Source: Tritrichomonas musculus (taxonomy: Eukaryota > Parabasalia > Tritrichomonadida > Tritrichomonadidae). Taken from it: a stretch of 22,431 nucleotides of DNA. The DNA lies in assembly GCA_039105265.1 (NCBI GenBank), contig JAPFFF010000452.1:1-22431 (forward strand), read 5' to 3'. The translations under genes and the position numbers were made by a program. This document shows positions 1-9,892 of the stretch, piece after piece. Below the pieces are notes generated by a model. It was not told where the DNA came from. It made no database searches and was given only the letters and a program-made list of their open reading frames with translations. How positions within the stretch are numbered: position 1 is the stretch's first letter; each line of letters opens with the position of its first letter.

Positions 1-98
1 TTAATTTTTACTGATTTTACTTAATTTCGAAATCGTTTATAATTATCTTACAAAAGTGTTTGAGATTTATGTTTTATTTAACTCTGTTCATTTGTGAG

Positions 99-106
99 AA
101 ACGTTT
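99..106. other. 8-bp palindrome AAACGTTT in most monomers, lost in others
   Basis: Monomer position 99-106. About 118 of 171 monomers keep it. About 52 read AAATGTTA, with the CpG changed to TpG and the last T to A. One, at 20039, reads AAACGTTA. Its centre lies 74 bp from the centre of the TTCGAA palindrome in the same monomer. The two-base difference is linked, so the two forms behave as alleles spread by copying and not as independent mutations. Confidence 0.85.
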
Positions 107-131
107 GAATAAGAATAACTGAGATTAAGCT

Positions 132-262
132 TTAATTTTTACTGATTTTAATTAATTTCGAAATCGTTTTTAATTATCTTACAAAAGTGTTTGAGATTTG
201 TGTTTTATTTAACTCTGTTCATTTGTGAGAAATGTTAGATTAAGAATAACTGAGATTAAGCT
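132..262 (+). repeat. Reference 131-bp satellite monomer (HindIII-type junction)
   Basis: This complete monomer sets the numbering used in the other entries; position 1 is the first T of TTAATTTTTACTG after AAGCT. Landmarks: an imperfect 9-bp tandem duplication TTTTACTGA/TTTTACTTA at 6-23; the 10-bp palindrome ATTTCGAAAT at 24-33, containing the BstBI hexamer TTCGAA; a T-tract at 36-40; AAAAGTGTTTGAG at 52-64; TGTTTTATTTAACTCTGT at 70-87; TTGTGAGAAA at 92-101; a variable tail at 102-131 ending in AAGCT, which with the next T makes AAGCTT. The choice of position 1 is arbitrary because the biological unit boundary is not known. This copy has A at position 20 and the AAATGTTAGATT form of positions 99-110. 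The neighbouring copies at 1-131 and 263-393 have C at 20 and the AAACGTTTGAAT form. Confidence 0.95.
155..164. other. 10-bp palindrome ATTTCGAAAT, present in every monomer
   Basis: The example is the second monomer. The palindrome sits at monomer position 24-33 and contains the BstBI hexamer TTCGAA. I saw no monomer in which it is broken, although flanking positions 20, 35, 39 and 40 vary freely. It would give a 131-bp digestion ladder. A binding role is possible for a conserved dyad in a satellite, but this is inference. Confidence 0.85.
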
Positions 263-1048
263 TTAATTTTTACTGATTTTACTTAATTTCGAAATCGTTT
301 ATAATTATCTTACAAAAGTGTTTGAGATTTATGTTTTATTTAACTCTGTATACTTGTGAGAAACGTTTGAATAAGAATAATTGATATTGCGATTTAATCT
401 TTATTGATTTTACTTAATTTCGAAATCGTTTTTAATTATCTTACAAAAGTGTTTGAGATTTATGTTTTATTTAACTCTGTTCACTTGTGAGAAATGTTAG
501 AATAAGAATAACTGAGATTAAGCTTTAATTTTTACTGATTTTACTTAATTTCGAAATCGTTTTTAATTATCTTACAAAAGTGTTTGAGATTTGTGTTTTA
601 TTTAACTCTGTTCACTTGTGAGAAACGTTTGAATAAGAATAATTGATATTGCGATTTAATCTTTATTGATTTTACTTAATTTCGAAATCGTTTTTAATTA
701 TCTTACAAAAGTGTTTGAGATTTATGTTTTATTTAACTCTGTTCACTTGTGAGAAACGTTTGAATAAGAATAACTGAGATTAAGCTTTAATTTTTATTGA
801 TTTTACTTAATTTCGAAATCGTTTTTAATTATCTTACAAAAGTGTTTGAGATTTGTGTTTTATTTAACTCTGTTCATTTGTGAGAAATGTTAGAATAAGA
901 ATAACTGAGATTAAGCTTTAATTTTTACTGATTTTACTTAATTTCGAAATCGTTTTTAATTATCTTACAAAAGTGTTTGAGATTTGTGTTTTATTTAACT
1001 CTGTTCATTTGTGAGAAACGTTTGAATAAGAATAACTGAGATTAAGCT

Positions 1049-1179
1049 TTAATTTTTATTGATTTTACTTAATTTCGAAATCTTTTTCAATTATCTTATA
1101 AAAGTGTTTGAGATTTGTGTTTTATTTAACTCTGTTCACTTGTGAGAAATGTTAGATTAAGAATAACTGAGATTAAGCT
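1049..1179 (+). repeat. Monomer variant with CTTATAAAAG (TCTTTTTCAATT haplotype)
   Basis: Carries T at 35, C at 40 and T at 51, giving TCTTTTTCAATTATCTTATAAAAG split across 33-56, plus T at 11, TCAC and the AAATGTTAGATT tail. The same haplotype occurs at 2752, 4717 and 10217, each followed by a T-at-11 GTTTATAATT monomer. T at 51 also appears alone at 14981 on a different background. The change creates TATAAAAG, which looks like a TATA box, but nothing else supports a promoter. Confidence 0.9.
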
Positions 1180-3786
1180 TTAATTTTTATTGATTTTACT
1201 TAATTTCGAAATCGTTTATAATTATCTTACAAAAGTGTTTGAGATTTGTGTTTTATTTAACTCTGTTCATTTGTGAGAAACGTTTGAATAAGAATAACTG
1301 AGATTAAGCTTTAATTTTTACTGATTTTACTTAATTTCGAAATCGTTTATAATTATCTTACAAAAGTGTTTGAGATTTATGTTTTATTTAACTCTGTTCA
1401 TTTGTGAGAAACGTTTGAATAAGAATAACTGAGATTAAGCTTTAATTTTTACTGATTTTAATTAATTTCGAAATCGTTTTTAATTATCTTACAAAAGTGT
1501 TTGAGATTTGTGTTTTATTTAACTCTGTTCATTTGTGAGAAATGTTAGAATAAGAATAATTGAGATTAAGCTTTAATTTTTACTGATTTTACTTAATTTC
1601 GAAATCGTTTTTAATTATCTTACAAAAGTGTTTGAGATTTATGTTTTATTTAACTCTGTATACTTGTGAGAAACGTTTGAATAAGAATAATTGATATTGC
1701 GATTTAATCTTTATTGATTTTACTTAATTTCGAAATCGTTTTTAATTATCTTACAAAAGTGTTTGAGATTTGTGTTTTATTTAACTCTGTTCACTTGTGA
1801 GAAACGTTTGAATAAGAATAATTGATATTGCGATTTAATCTTTATTGATTTTACTTAATTTCGAAATCGTTTTTAATTATCTTACAAAAGTGTTTGAGAT
1901 TTGTGTTTTATTTAACTCTGTTCACTTGTGAGAAACGTTTGAATAAGAATAATTGATATTGCGATTTAATCTTTATTGATTTTACTTAATTTCGAAATCG
2001 TTTTTAATTATCTTACAAAAGTGTTTGAGATTTATGTTTTATTTAACTCTGTTCACTTGTGAGAAACGTTTGAATAAGAATAACTGAGATTAAGCTTTAA
2101 TTTTTACTGATTTTACTTAATTTCGAAATCGTTTTTAATTATCTTACAAAAGTGTTTGAGATTTGTGTTTTATTTAACTCTGTTCATTTGTGAGAAATGT
2201 TAGAATAAGAATAACTGAGATTAAGCTTTAATTTTTATTGATTTTACTTAATTTCGAAATCGTTTTTAATTATCTTACAAAAGTGTTTGAGATTTGTGTT
2301 TTATTTAACTCTGTTCATTTGTGAGAAACGTTTGAATAAGAATAACTGAGATTAAGCTTTAATTTTTACTGATTTTACTTAATTTCGAAATCGTTTTTAA
2401 TTATCTTACAAAAGTGTTTGAGATTTGTGTTTTATTTAACTCTGTTCATTTGTGAGAAACGTTTGAATAAGAATAACTGAGATTAAGCTTTAATTTTTAC
2501 TGATTTTACTTAATTTCGAAATCGTTTATAATTATCTTACAAAAGTGTTTGAGATTTGTGTTTTATTTAACTCTGTTCATTTGTGAGAAATGTTAGATTA
2601 AGAATAACTGAGATTAAGCTTTAATTTTTACTGATTTTACTTAATTTCGAAATCGTTTTTAATTATCTTACAAAAGTGTTTGAGATTTGTGTTTTATTTA
2701 ACTCTGTTCATTTGTGAGAAATGTTAGATTAAGAATAACTGAGATTAAGCTTTAATTTTTATTGATTTTACTTAATTTCGAAATCTTTTTCAATTATCTT
2801 ATAAAAGTGTTTGAGATTTGTGTTTTATTTAACTCTGTTCACTTGTGAGAAATGTTAGATTAAGAATAACTGAGATTAAGCTTTAATTTTTATTGATTTT
2901 ACTTAATTTCGAAATCGTTTATAATTATCTTACAAAAGTGTTTGAGATTTGTGTTTTATTTAACTCTGTTCATTTGTGAGAAACGTTTGAATAAGAATAA
3001 CTGAGATTAAGCTTTAATTTTTACTGATTTTACTTAATTTCGAAATCGTTTATAATTATCTTACAAAAGTGTTTGAGATTTATGTTTTATTTAACTCTGT
3101 TCATTTGTGAGAAACGTTTGAATAAGAATAACTGAGATTAAGCTTTAATTTTTACTGATTTTACTTAATTTCGAAATCGTTTATAATTATCTTACAAAAG
3201 TGTTTGAGATTTGTGTTTTATTTAACTCTGTTCACTTGTGAGAAACGTTTGAATAAGAATAACTGAGATTAAGCTTTAATTTTTACTGATTTTAATTAAT
3301 TTCGAAATCGTTTTTAATTATCTTACAAAAGTGTTTGAGATTTGTGTTTTATTTAACTCTGTTCATTTGTGAGAAACGTTTGAATAAGAATAACTGAGAT
3401 TAAGCTTTAATTTTTATTGATTTTACTTAATTTCGAAATCGTTTTTAATTATCTTACAAAAGTGTTTGAGATTTATGTTTTATTTAACTCTGTTCACTTG
3501 TGAGAAACGTTTGAATAAGAATAACTGAGATTAAGCTTTAATTTTTACTGATTTTACTTAATTTCGAAATCGTTTTTAATTATCTTACAAAAGTGTTTGA
3601 GATTTGTGTTTTATTTAACTCTGTTCATTTGTGAGAAATGTTAGAATAAGAATAATTGAGATTAAGCTTTAATTTTTACTGATTTTACTTAATTTCGAAA
3701 TCGTTTTTAATTATCTTACAAAAGTGTTTGAGATTTATGTTTTATTTAACTCTGTATACTTGTGAGAAACGTTTGAATAAGAATAA

Positions 3787-4454
3787 TTGATATTGCGATT
3801 TAATCTTTATTGATTTTACTTAATTTCGAAATCGTTTTTAATTATCTTACAAAAGTGTTTGAGATTTATGTTTTATTTAACTCTGTATACTTGTGAGAAA
3901 CGTTTGAATAAGAATAATTGATATTGCGATTTAATCTTTATTGATTTTACTTAATTTCGAAATCGTTTTTAATTATCTTACAAAAGTGTTTGAGATTTGT
4001 GTTTTATTTAACTCTGTTCACTTGTGAGAAACGTTTGAATAAGAATAATTGATATTGCGATTTAATCTTTATTGATTTTACTTAATTTCGAAATCGTTTT
4101 TAATTATCTTACAAAAGTGTTTGAGATTTGTGTTTTATTTAACTCTGTTCACTTGTGAGAAACGTTTGAATAAGAATAATTGATATTGCGATTTAATCTT
4201 TATTGATTTTACTTAATTTCGAAATCGTTTTTAATTATCTTACAAAAGTGTTTGAGATTTGTGTTTTATTTAACTCTGTTCACTTGTGAGAAACGTTTGA
4301 ATAAGAATAATTGATATTGCGATTTAATCTTTATTGATTTTACTTAATTTCGAAATCGTTTTTAATTATCTTACAAAAGTGTTTGAGATTTATGTTTTAT
4401 TTAACTCTGTTCACTTGTGAGAAACGTTTGAATAAGAATAACTGAGATTAAGCT
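3787..4454 (+). repeat. Run of five B-type monomers (GCGATTTAATC junction, no HindIII site)
   Basis: This is the longest run of the second monomer family. Five successive copies start at 3800, 3931, 4062, 4193 and 4324; the entry begins slightly upstream to include the diagnostic junction bases. Compared with the reference they carry T at 119 and 123, then G, C and A at 127, 128 and 130 of the preceding tail, plus C at position 6 and T at 11. The junction reads AATTGATATTGCGATTTAATC and the AAGCTT site is lost. The first of the five also has ATAC at 88-91. The run ends when the tail of the fifth copy returns to ACTGAG. Forty junctions in the window are of this kind, singly or in runs of two to five. 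Such clustering is expected if neighbouring monomers are copied by slippage or unequal crossing-over. Confidence 0.9.
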
Positions 4455-5631
4455 TTAATTTTTACTGATTTTACTTAATTTCGAAATCGTTTTTAATTAT
4501 CTTACAAAAGTGTTTGAGATTTGTGTTTTATTTAACTCTGTTCATTTGTGAGAAATGTTAGAATAAGAATAACTGAGATTAAGCTTTAATTTTTATTGAT
4601 TTTACTTAATTTCGAAATCGTTTTTAATTATCTTACAAAAGTGTTTGAGATTTGTGTTTTATTTAACTCTGTTCATTTGTGAGAAACGTTTGAATAAGAA
4701 TAACTGAGATTAAGCTTTAATTTTTATTGATTTTACTTAATTTCGAAATCTTTTTCAATTATCTTATAAAAGTGTTTGAGATTTGTGTTTTATTTAACTC
4801 TGTTCACTTGTGAGAAATGTTAGATTAAGAATAACTGAGATTAAGCTTTAATTTTTATTGATTTTACTTAATTTCGAAATCGTTTATAATTATCTTACAA
4901 AAGTGTTTGAGATTTGTGTTTTATTTAACTCTGTTCATTTGTGAGAAACGTTTGAATAAGAATAACTGAGATTAAGCTTTAATTTTTACTGATTTTACTT
5001 AATTTCGAAATCGTTTATAATTATCTTACAAAAGTGTTTGAGATTTATGTTTTATTTAACTCTGTTCATTTGTGAGAAACGTTTGAATAAGAATAACTGA
5101 GATTAAGCTTTAATTTTTACTGATTTTAATTAATTTCGAAATCGTTTTTAATTATCTTACAAAAGTGTTTGAGATTTGTGTTTTATTTAACTCTGTTCAT
5201 TTGTGAGAAATGTTAGAATAAGAATAATTGAGATTAAGCTTTAATTTTTACTGATTTTACTTAATTTCGAAATCGTTTTTAATTATCTTACAAAAGTGTT
5301 TGAGATTTATGTTTTATTTAACTCTGTATACTTGTGAGAAACGTTTGAATAAGAATAATTGATATTGCGATTTAATCTTTATTGATTTTACTTAATTTCG
5401 AAATCGTTTTTAATTATCTTACAAAAGTGTTTGAGATTTGTGTTTTATTTAACTCTGTTCACTTGTGAGAAACGTTTGAATAAGAATAATTGATATTGCG
5501 CTTTAATTTTTACTGATTTTACTTAATTTCGAAATCGTTTTTAATTATCTTACAAAAGTGTTTGAGATTTGTGTTTTATTTAACTCTGTTCACTTGTGAG
5601 AAACGTTTGAATAAGAATAATTGATATTGCG
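4393..5631 (+). repeat. Segmental duplication Q, copy 1 (partner 9893-11131)
   Basis: About nine and a half monomers in which I see no difference from 9893-11131, offset 5500 bp. The ordered variant string is distinctive. It runs: an AAATGTTAGAAT monomer (4455); a T-at-11 monomer (4586); one with TCTTTTTCAATTATCTTAT (4717); two with GTTTATAATT (4848, 4979); one with A at 20 (5110); one with ATAC (5241); a B-type (5372); and a GCGCTTTAAT monomer (5503). The limits are the first mismatches: position 69 of the monomer at 4324, and position 130 of the monomer at 5503 (C here, A in the partner). Parts of the same string also occur near 918-1834, with one or two differences, which suggests an older third copy. 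Confidence 0.85.
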
Positions 5632-5633
5632 CT

Positions 5634-5764
5634 TTAATTTTTACTGATTTTACTTAATTTCGAAATCGTTTATAATTATCTTACAAAAGTGTTTGAGATT
5701 TGTGTTTTATTTAACTCTGTTCACTTGTATGAAATGTTAGATTAAGAATAACTGAGATTAAGCT
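5634..5764 (+). repeat. Monomer variant with CTTGTATGAAATG
   Basis: Positions 96-97 are AT instead of GA, so CTTGTGAGAAA becomes CTTGTATGAAA. Four monomers in the window carry this: 5634, 7205, 11265 and 21087. In each it is tied to a GCGCTTTAAT head, GTTTATAATT, TCAC and the AAATGTTAGATT tail, and is followed by a GTTTTCAATT monomer. It is a useful tag for tracking duplication R and its relatives. Confidence 0.93.
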
Positions 5765-6157
5765 TTAATTTTTACTGATTTTACTTAATTTCGAAATCGT
5801 TTTCAATTATCTTACAAAAGTGTTTGAGATTTGTGTTTTATTTAACTCTGTTCATTTGTGAGAAACGTTTGAATAAGAATAACTGAGATTAAGCTTTAAT
5901 TTTTACTGATTTTAATTAATTTCGAAATCGTTTTTAATTATCTTACAAAAGTGTTTGAGATTTGTGTTTTATTTAACTCTGTTCATTTGTGAGAAATGTT
6001 AGATTAAGAATAACTGAGATTAAGCTTTAATTTTTACTGATTTTACTTAATTTCGAAATCGTTTTTAATTATCTTACAAAAGTGTTTGAGATTTGTGTTT
6101 TATTTAACTCTGTTCATTTGTGAGAAACGTTTGAATAAGAATAACTGAGATTAAGCT

Positions 6158-6287
6158 TTAATTTTACTGATTTTAATTAATTTCGAAATCTTTTTCAATT
6201 ATCTTACAAAAGTGTTTGAGATTTGTGTTTTATTTAACTCTGTTCATTTGTGAGAAACGTTTGAATAAGAATAACTGAGATTAAGCT
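6158..6287 (+). repeat. 130-bp length-variant monomer
   Basis: One T is missing from the first T-tract, so it reads TTAATTTTACTG instead of TTAATTTTTACTG. It also has A at position 20 and TCTTTTTCAATT at 33-44. All six short monomers share these three marks, which points to a single origin and later copying. It is followed by a GTTTATAATT monomer, unlike the copies at 7729, 12050, 17158 and 21742, which are followed by an ATAC monomer. Confidence 0.93.
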
Positions 6288-6799
6288 TTAATTTTTACTG
6301 ATTTTACTTAATTTCGAAATCGTTTATAATTATCTTACAAAAGTGTTTGAGATTTATGTTTTATTTAACTCTGTTCATTTGTGAGAAACGTTTGAATAAG
6401 AATAACTGAGATTAAGCTTTAATTTTTACTGATTTTAATTAATTTCGAAATCGTTTTTAATTATCTTACAAAAGTGTTTGAGATTTGTGTTTTATTTAAC
6501 TCTGTTCATTTGTGAGAAACGTTTGAATAAGAATAACTGAGATTAAGCTTTAATTTTTATTGATTTTACTTAATTTCGAAATCGTTTTTAATTATCTTAC
6601 AAAAGTGTTTGAGATTTATGTTTTATTTAACTCTGTTCACTTGTGAGAAACGTTTGAATAAGAATAACTGAGATTAAGCTTTAATTTTTATTGATTTTAC
6701 TTAATTTCGAAATCGTTTATAATTATCTTACAAAAGTGTTTGAGATTTGTGTTTTATTTAACTCTGTTCATTTGTGAGAAACGTTTGAATAAGAATAAC

Positions 6800-7896
6800 T
6801 GAGATTAAGCTTTAATTTTTACTGATTTTACTTAATTTCGAAATCGTTTTTAATTATCTTACAAAAGTGTTTGAGATTTATGTTTTATTTAACTCTGTAT
6901 ACTTGTGAGAAACGTTTGAATAAGAATAATTGATATTGCGATTTAATCTTTATTGATTTTACTTAATTTCGAAATCGTTTTTAATTATCTTACAAAAGTG
7001 TTTGAGATTTGTGTTTTATTTAACTCTGTTCACTTGTGAGAAACGTTTGAATAAGAATAATTGATATTGCGCTTTAATTTTTACTGATTTTACTTAATTT
7101 CGAAATCGTTTTTAATTATCTTACAAAAGTGTTTGAGATTTGTGTTTTATTTAACTCTGTTCACTTGTGAGAAACGTTTGAATAAGAATAATTGATATTG
7201 CGCTTTAATTTTTACTGATTTTACTTAATTTCGAAATCGTTTATAATTATCTTACAAAAGTGTTTGAGATTTGTGTTTTATTTAACTCTGTTCACTTGTA
7301 TGAAATGTTAGATTAAGAATAACTGAGATTAAGCTTTAATTTTTACTGATTTTACTTAATTTCGAAATCGTTTTCAATTATCTTACAAAAGTGTTTGAGA
7401 TTTGTGTTTTATTTAACTCTGTTCATTTGTGAGAAACGTTTGAATAAGAATAACTGAGATTAAGCTTTAATTTTTACTGATTTTAATTAATTTCGAAATC
7501 GTTTTTAATTATCTTACAAAAGTGTTTGAGATTTGTGTTTTATTTAACTCTGTTCATTTGTGAGAAATGTTAGATTAAGAATAACTGAGATTAAGCTTTA
7601 ATTTTTACTGATTTTACTTAATTTCGAAATCGTTTTTAATTATCTTACAAAAGTGTTTGAGATTTGTGTTTTATTTAACTCTGTTCATTTGTGAGAAACG
7701 TTTGAATAAGAATAACTGAGATTAAGCTTTAATTTTACTGATTTTAATTAATTTCGAAATCTTTTTCAATTATCTTACAAAAGTGTTTGAGATTTGTGTT
7801 TTATTTAACTCTGTTCATTTGTGAGAAACGTTTGAATAAGAATAACTGAGATTAAGCTTTAATTTTTACTGATTTTACTTAATTTCGAAATCGTTT
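6800..7896 (+). repeat. Near-tandem duplication R, copy 2 (partner 5229-6325)
   Basis: Same eight-monomer string as 5229-6325, ending in the 130-bp monomer at 7729-7858. A related but less exact version of the same order lies at 10741-11918, with one extra monomer. A diverged one lies at 21087-21871, where the CTTGTATGAAATG monomer is followed by GTTTTCAATT, A-at-20, two plain copies and then the 130-bp monomer. This copy joins directly onto the string starting at 7729 that recurs at 12050 and 17158, so it marks the left part of the loose higher-order unit. Confidence 0.86.
7729..7858 (+). repeat. 130-bp length-variant monomer
   Basis: Same single-T shortening, A at 20 and TCTTTTTCAATT as the copy at 6158. 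It is the last monomer of duplication R copy 2 and the first of higher-order unit P copy 1. Confidence 0.93.
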
Positions 7897-9692
7897 TTAA
7901 TTATCTTACAAAAGTGTTTGAGATTTATGTTTTATTTAACTCTGTATACTTGTGAGAAACGTTTGAATAAGAATAATTGATATTGCGATTTAATCTTTAT
8001 TGATTTTACTTAATTTCGAAATCGTTTTTAATTATCTTACAAAAGTGTTTGAGATTTGTGTTTTATTTAACTCTGTTCATTTGTGAGAAACGTTTGAATA
8101 AGAATAATTGATATTGCGATTTAATCTTTATTGATTTTACTTAATTTCGAAATCGTTTTTAATTATCTTACAAAAGTGTTTGAGATTTATGTTTTATTTA
8201 ACTCTGTATACTTGTGAGAAACGTTTGAATAAGAATAATTGATATTGCGATTTAATCTTTATTGATTTTACTTAATTTCGAAATCGTTTTTAATTATCTT
8301 ACAAAAGTGTTTGAGATTTGTGTTTTATTTAACTCTGTTCACTTGTGAGAAACGTTTGAATAAGAATAATTGATATTGCGATTTAATCTTTATTGATTTT
8401 ACTTAATTTCGAAATCGTTTTTAATTATCTTACAAAAGTGTTTGAGATTTGTGTTTTATTTAACTCTGTTCATTTGTGAGAAATGTTAGATTAAGAATAA
8501 CTGAGATTAAGCTTTAATTTTTACTGATTTTACTTAATTTCGAAATCGTTTTTAATTATCTTACAAAAGTGTTTGAGATTTGTGTTTTATTTAACTCTGT
8601 TCATTTGTGAGAAACGTTTGAATAAGAATAACTGAGATTAAGCTTTAATTTTTACTGATTTTACTTAATTTCGAAATCGTTTATAATTATCTTACAAAAG
8701 TGTTTGAGATTTGTGTTTTATTTAACTCTGTTCATTTGTGAGAAATGTTAGATTAAGAATAACTGAGATTAAGCTTTAATTTTTACTGATTTTACTTAAT
8801 TTCGAAATCGTTTATAATTATCTTACAAAAGTGTTTGAGATTTGTGTTTTATTTAACTCTGTTCATTTGTGAGAAATGTTAGATTAAGAATAACTGAGAT
8901 TAAGCTTTAATTTTTACTGATTTTACTTAATTTCGAAATCGTTTTTAATTATCTTACAAAAGTGTTTGAGATTTATGTTTTATTTAACTCTGTATACTTG
9001 TGAGAAACGTTTGAATAAGAATAATTGATATTGCGATTTAATCTTTATTGATTTTACTTAATTTCGAAATCGTTTTTAATTATCTTACAAAAGTGTTTGA
9101 GATTTGTGTTTTATTTAACTCTGTTCACTTGTGAGAAACGTTTGAATAAGAATAATTGATATTGCGATTTAATCTTTATTGATTTTACTTAATTTCGAAA
9201 TCGTTTTTAATTATCTTACAAAAGTGTTTGAGATTTGTGTTTTATTTAACTCTGTTCATTTGTGAGAAATGTTAGATTAAGAATAACTGAGATTAAGCTT
9301 TAATTTTTACTGATTTTAATTAATTTCGAAATCGTTTATAATTATCTTACAAAAGTGTTTGAGATTTGTGTTTTATTTAACTCTGTTCACTTGTGAGAAA
9401 CGTTTGAATAAGAATAACTGAGATTAAGCTTTAATTTTTACTGATTTTACTTAATTTCGAAATCGTTTTCAATTATCTTACAAAAGTGTTTGAGATTTGT
9501 GTTTTATTTAACTCTGTTCATTTGTGAGAAATGTTAGATTAAGAATAACTGAGATTAAGCTTTAATTTTTACTGATTTTAATTAATTTCGAAATCTTTTT
9601 CAATTATCTTACAAAAGTGTTTGAGATTTGTGTTTTATTTAACTCTGTTCACTTGTGAGAAACGTTTGAATAAGAATAACTGAGATTAAGCT
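7729..9692 (+). repeat. Higher-order unit P, copy 1
   Basis: Fifteen monomers beginning with a 130-bp copy. The order is: short; ATAC; B; B with ATAC; B; B with AAATGTTAGATT (8383); plain (8514); two GTTTATAATT copies (8645, 8776); ATAC (8907); B (9038); B with AAATGTTAGATT (9169); then 9300, 9431 and 9562. From 7506 to 8944 it matches 16935-18373 with a single difference seen, at 8080 (T here, C there). From 8907 to 9692 it matches 13097-13882 with one difference, at 9319. It is the only copy that holds both the GTTTATAATT pair and the ATAC-B-B trio in the middle. It is therefore the best candidate for the fuller ancestral order. Confidence 0.82.
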
Positions 9693-9892
9693 TTAATTTT
9701 TACTGATTTTACTTAATTTCGAAATCTTTTTCAATTATCTTACAAAAGTGTTTGAGATTTGTGTTTTATTTAACTCTGTTCATTTGTGAGAAACGTTTGA
9801 ATAAGAATAATTGATATTGCGATTTAATCTTTATTGATTTTACTTAATTTCGAAATCGTTTTTAATTATCTTACAAAAGTGTTTGAGATTTG

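Larger units (their letters stand above)
5229..6325 (+). repeat. Near-tandem duplication R, copy 1 (partner 6800-7896)
   Basis: About 1.1 kb with no difference seen against 6800-7896, offset 1571 bp, which is twelve monomers less one base. Monomers in order: ATAC type (5241), B type (5372), GCGCTTTAAT head (5503), GCGCTTTAAT head with CTTGTATGAAATG (5634), GTTTTCAATT (5765), A at 20 (5896), plain (6027), and the 130-bp copy (6158). The repeat ends in the next monomer, where this copy has GTTTATAATT and the partner GTTTTTAATT. The left end is at the AATTGAG/AACTGAG difference. The intervening four monomers (6288-6811) differ from what flanks the other copy. This looks like a 12-monomer unequal exchange that is recent enough to show no drift. 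Confidence 0.88.

Noticed and set aside
24-40. CENP-B box in the TTTCGAAATCGTTTTTA region
   Set aside because: It shares TTCG with the CENP-B box core, but lacks the required A at the tenth position and the CGGG end.
38-45. TATAAT-like promoter in the GTTTATAATT variant
   Set aside because: There is no matching upstream element and no downstream gene. It is a single-base variant of an AT-rich repeat.
65-75. Yeast-type replication origin core: ATTTATGTTTT fits WTTTAYRTTTW
   Set aside because: The match is exact in about 42 monomers with A at position 69, but that consensus is specific to budding yeasts. It arises easily in 77% A+T DNA, and most copies here have G at 69, which breaks it.
126-138. 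Hairpin or terminator at ATTAAGCTTTAAT
   Set aside because: The arms are only 5 bp, all A/T, around a 3-nt centre. That is too weak for a terminator, and there is no transcript to end.
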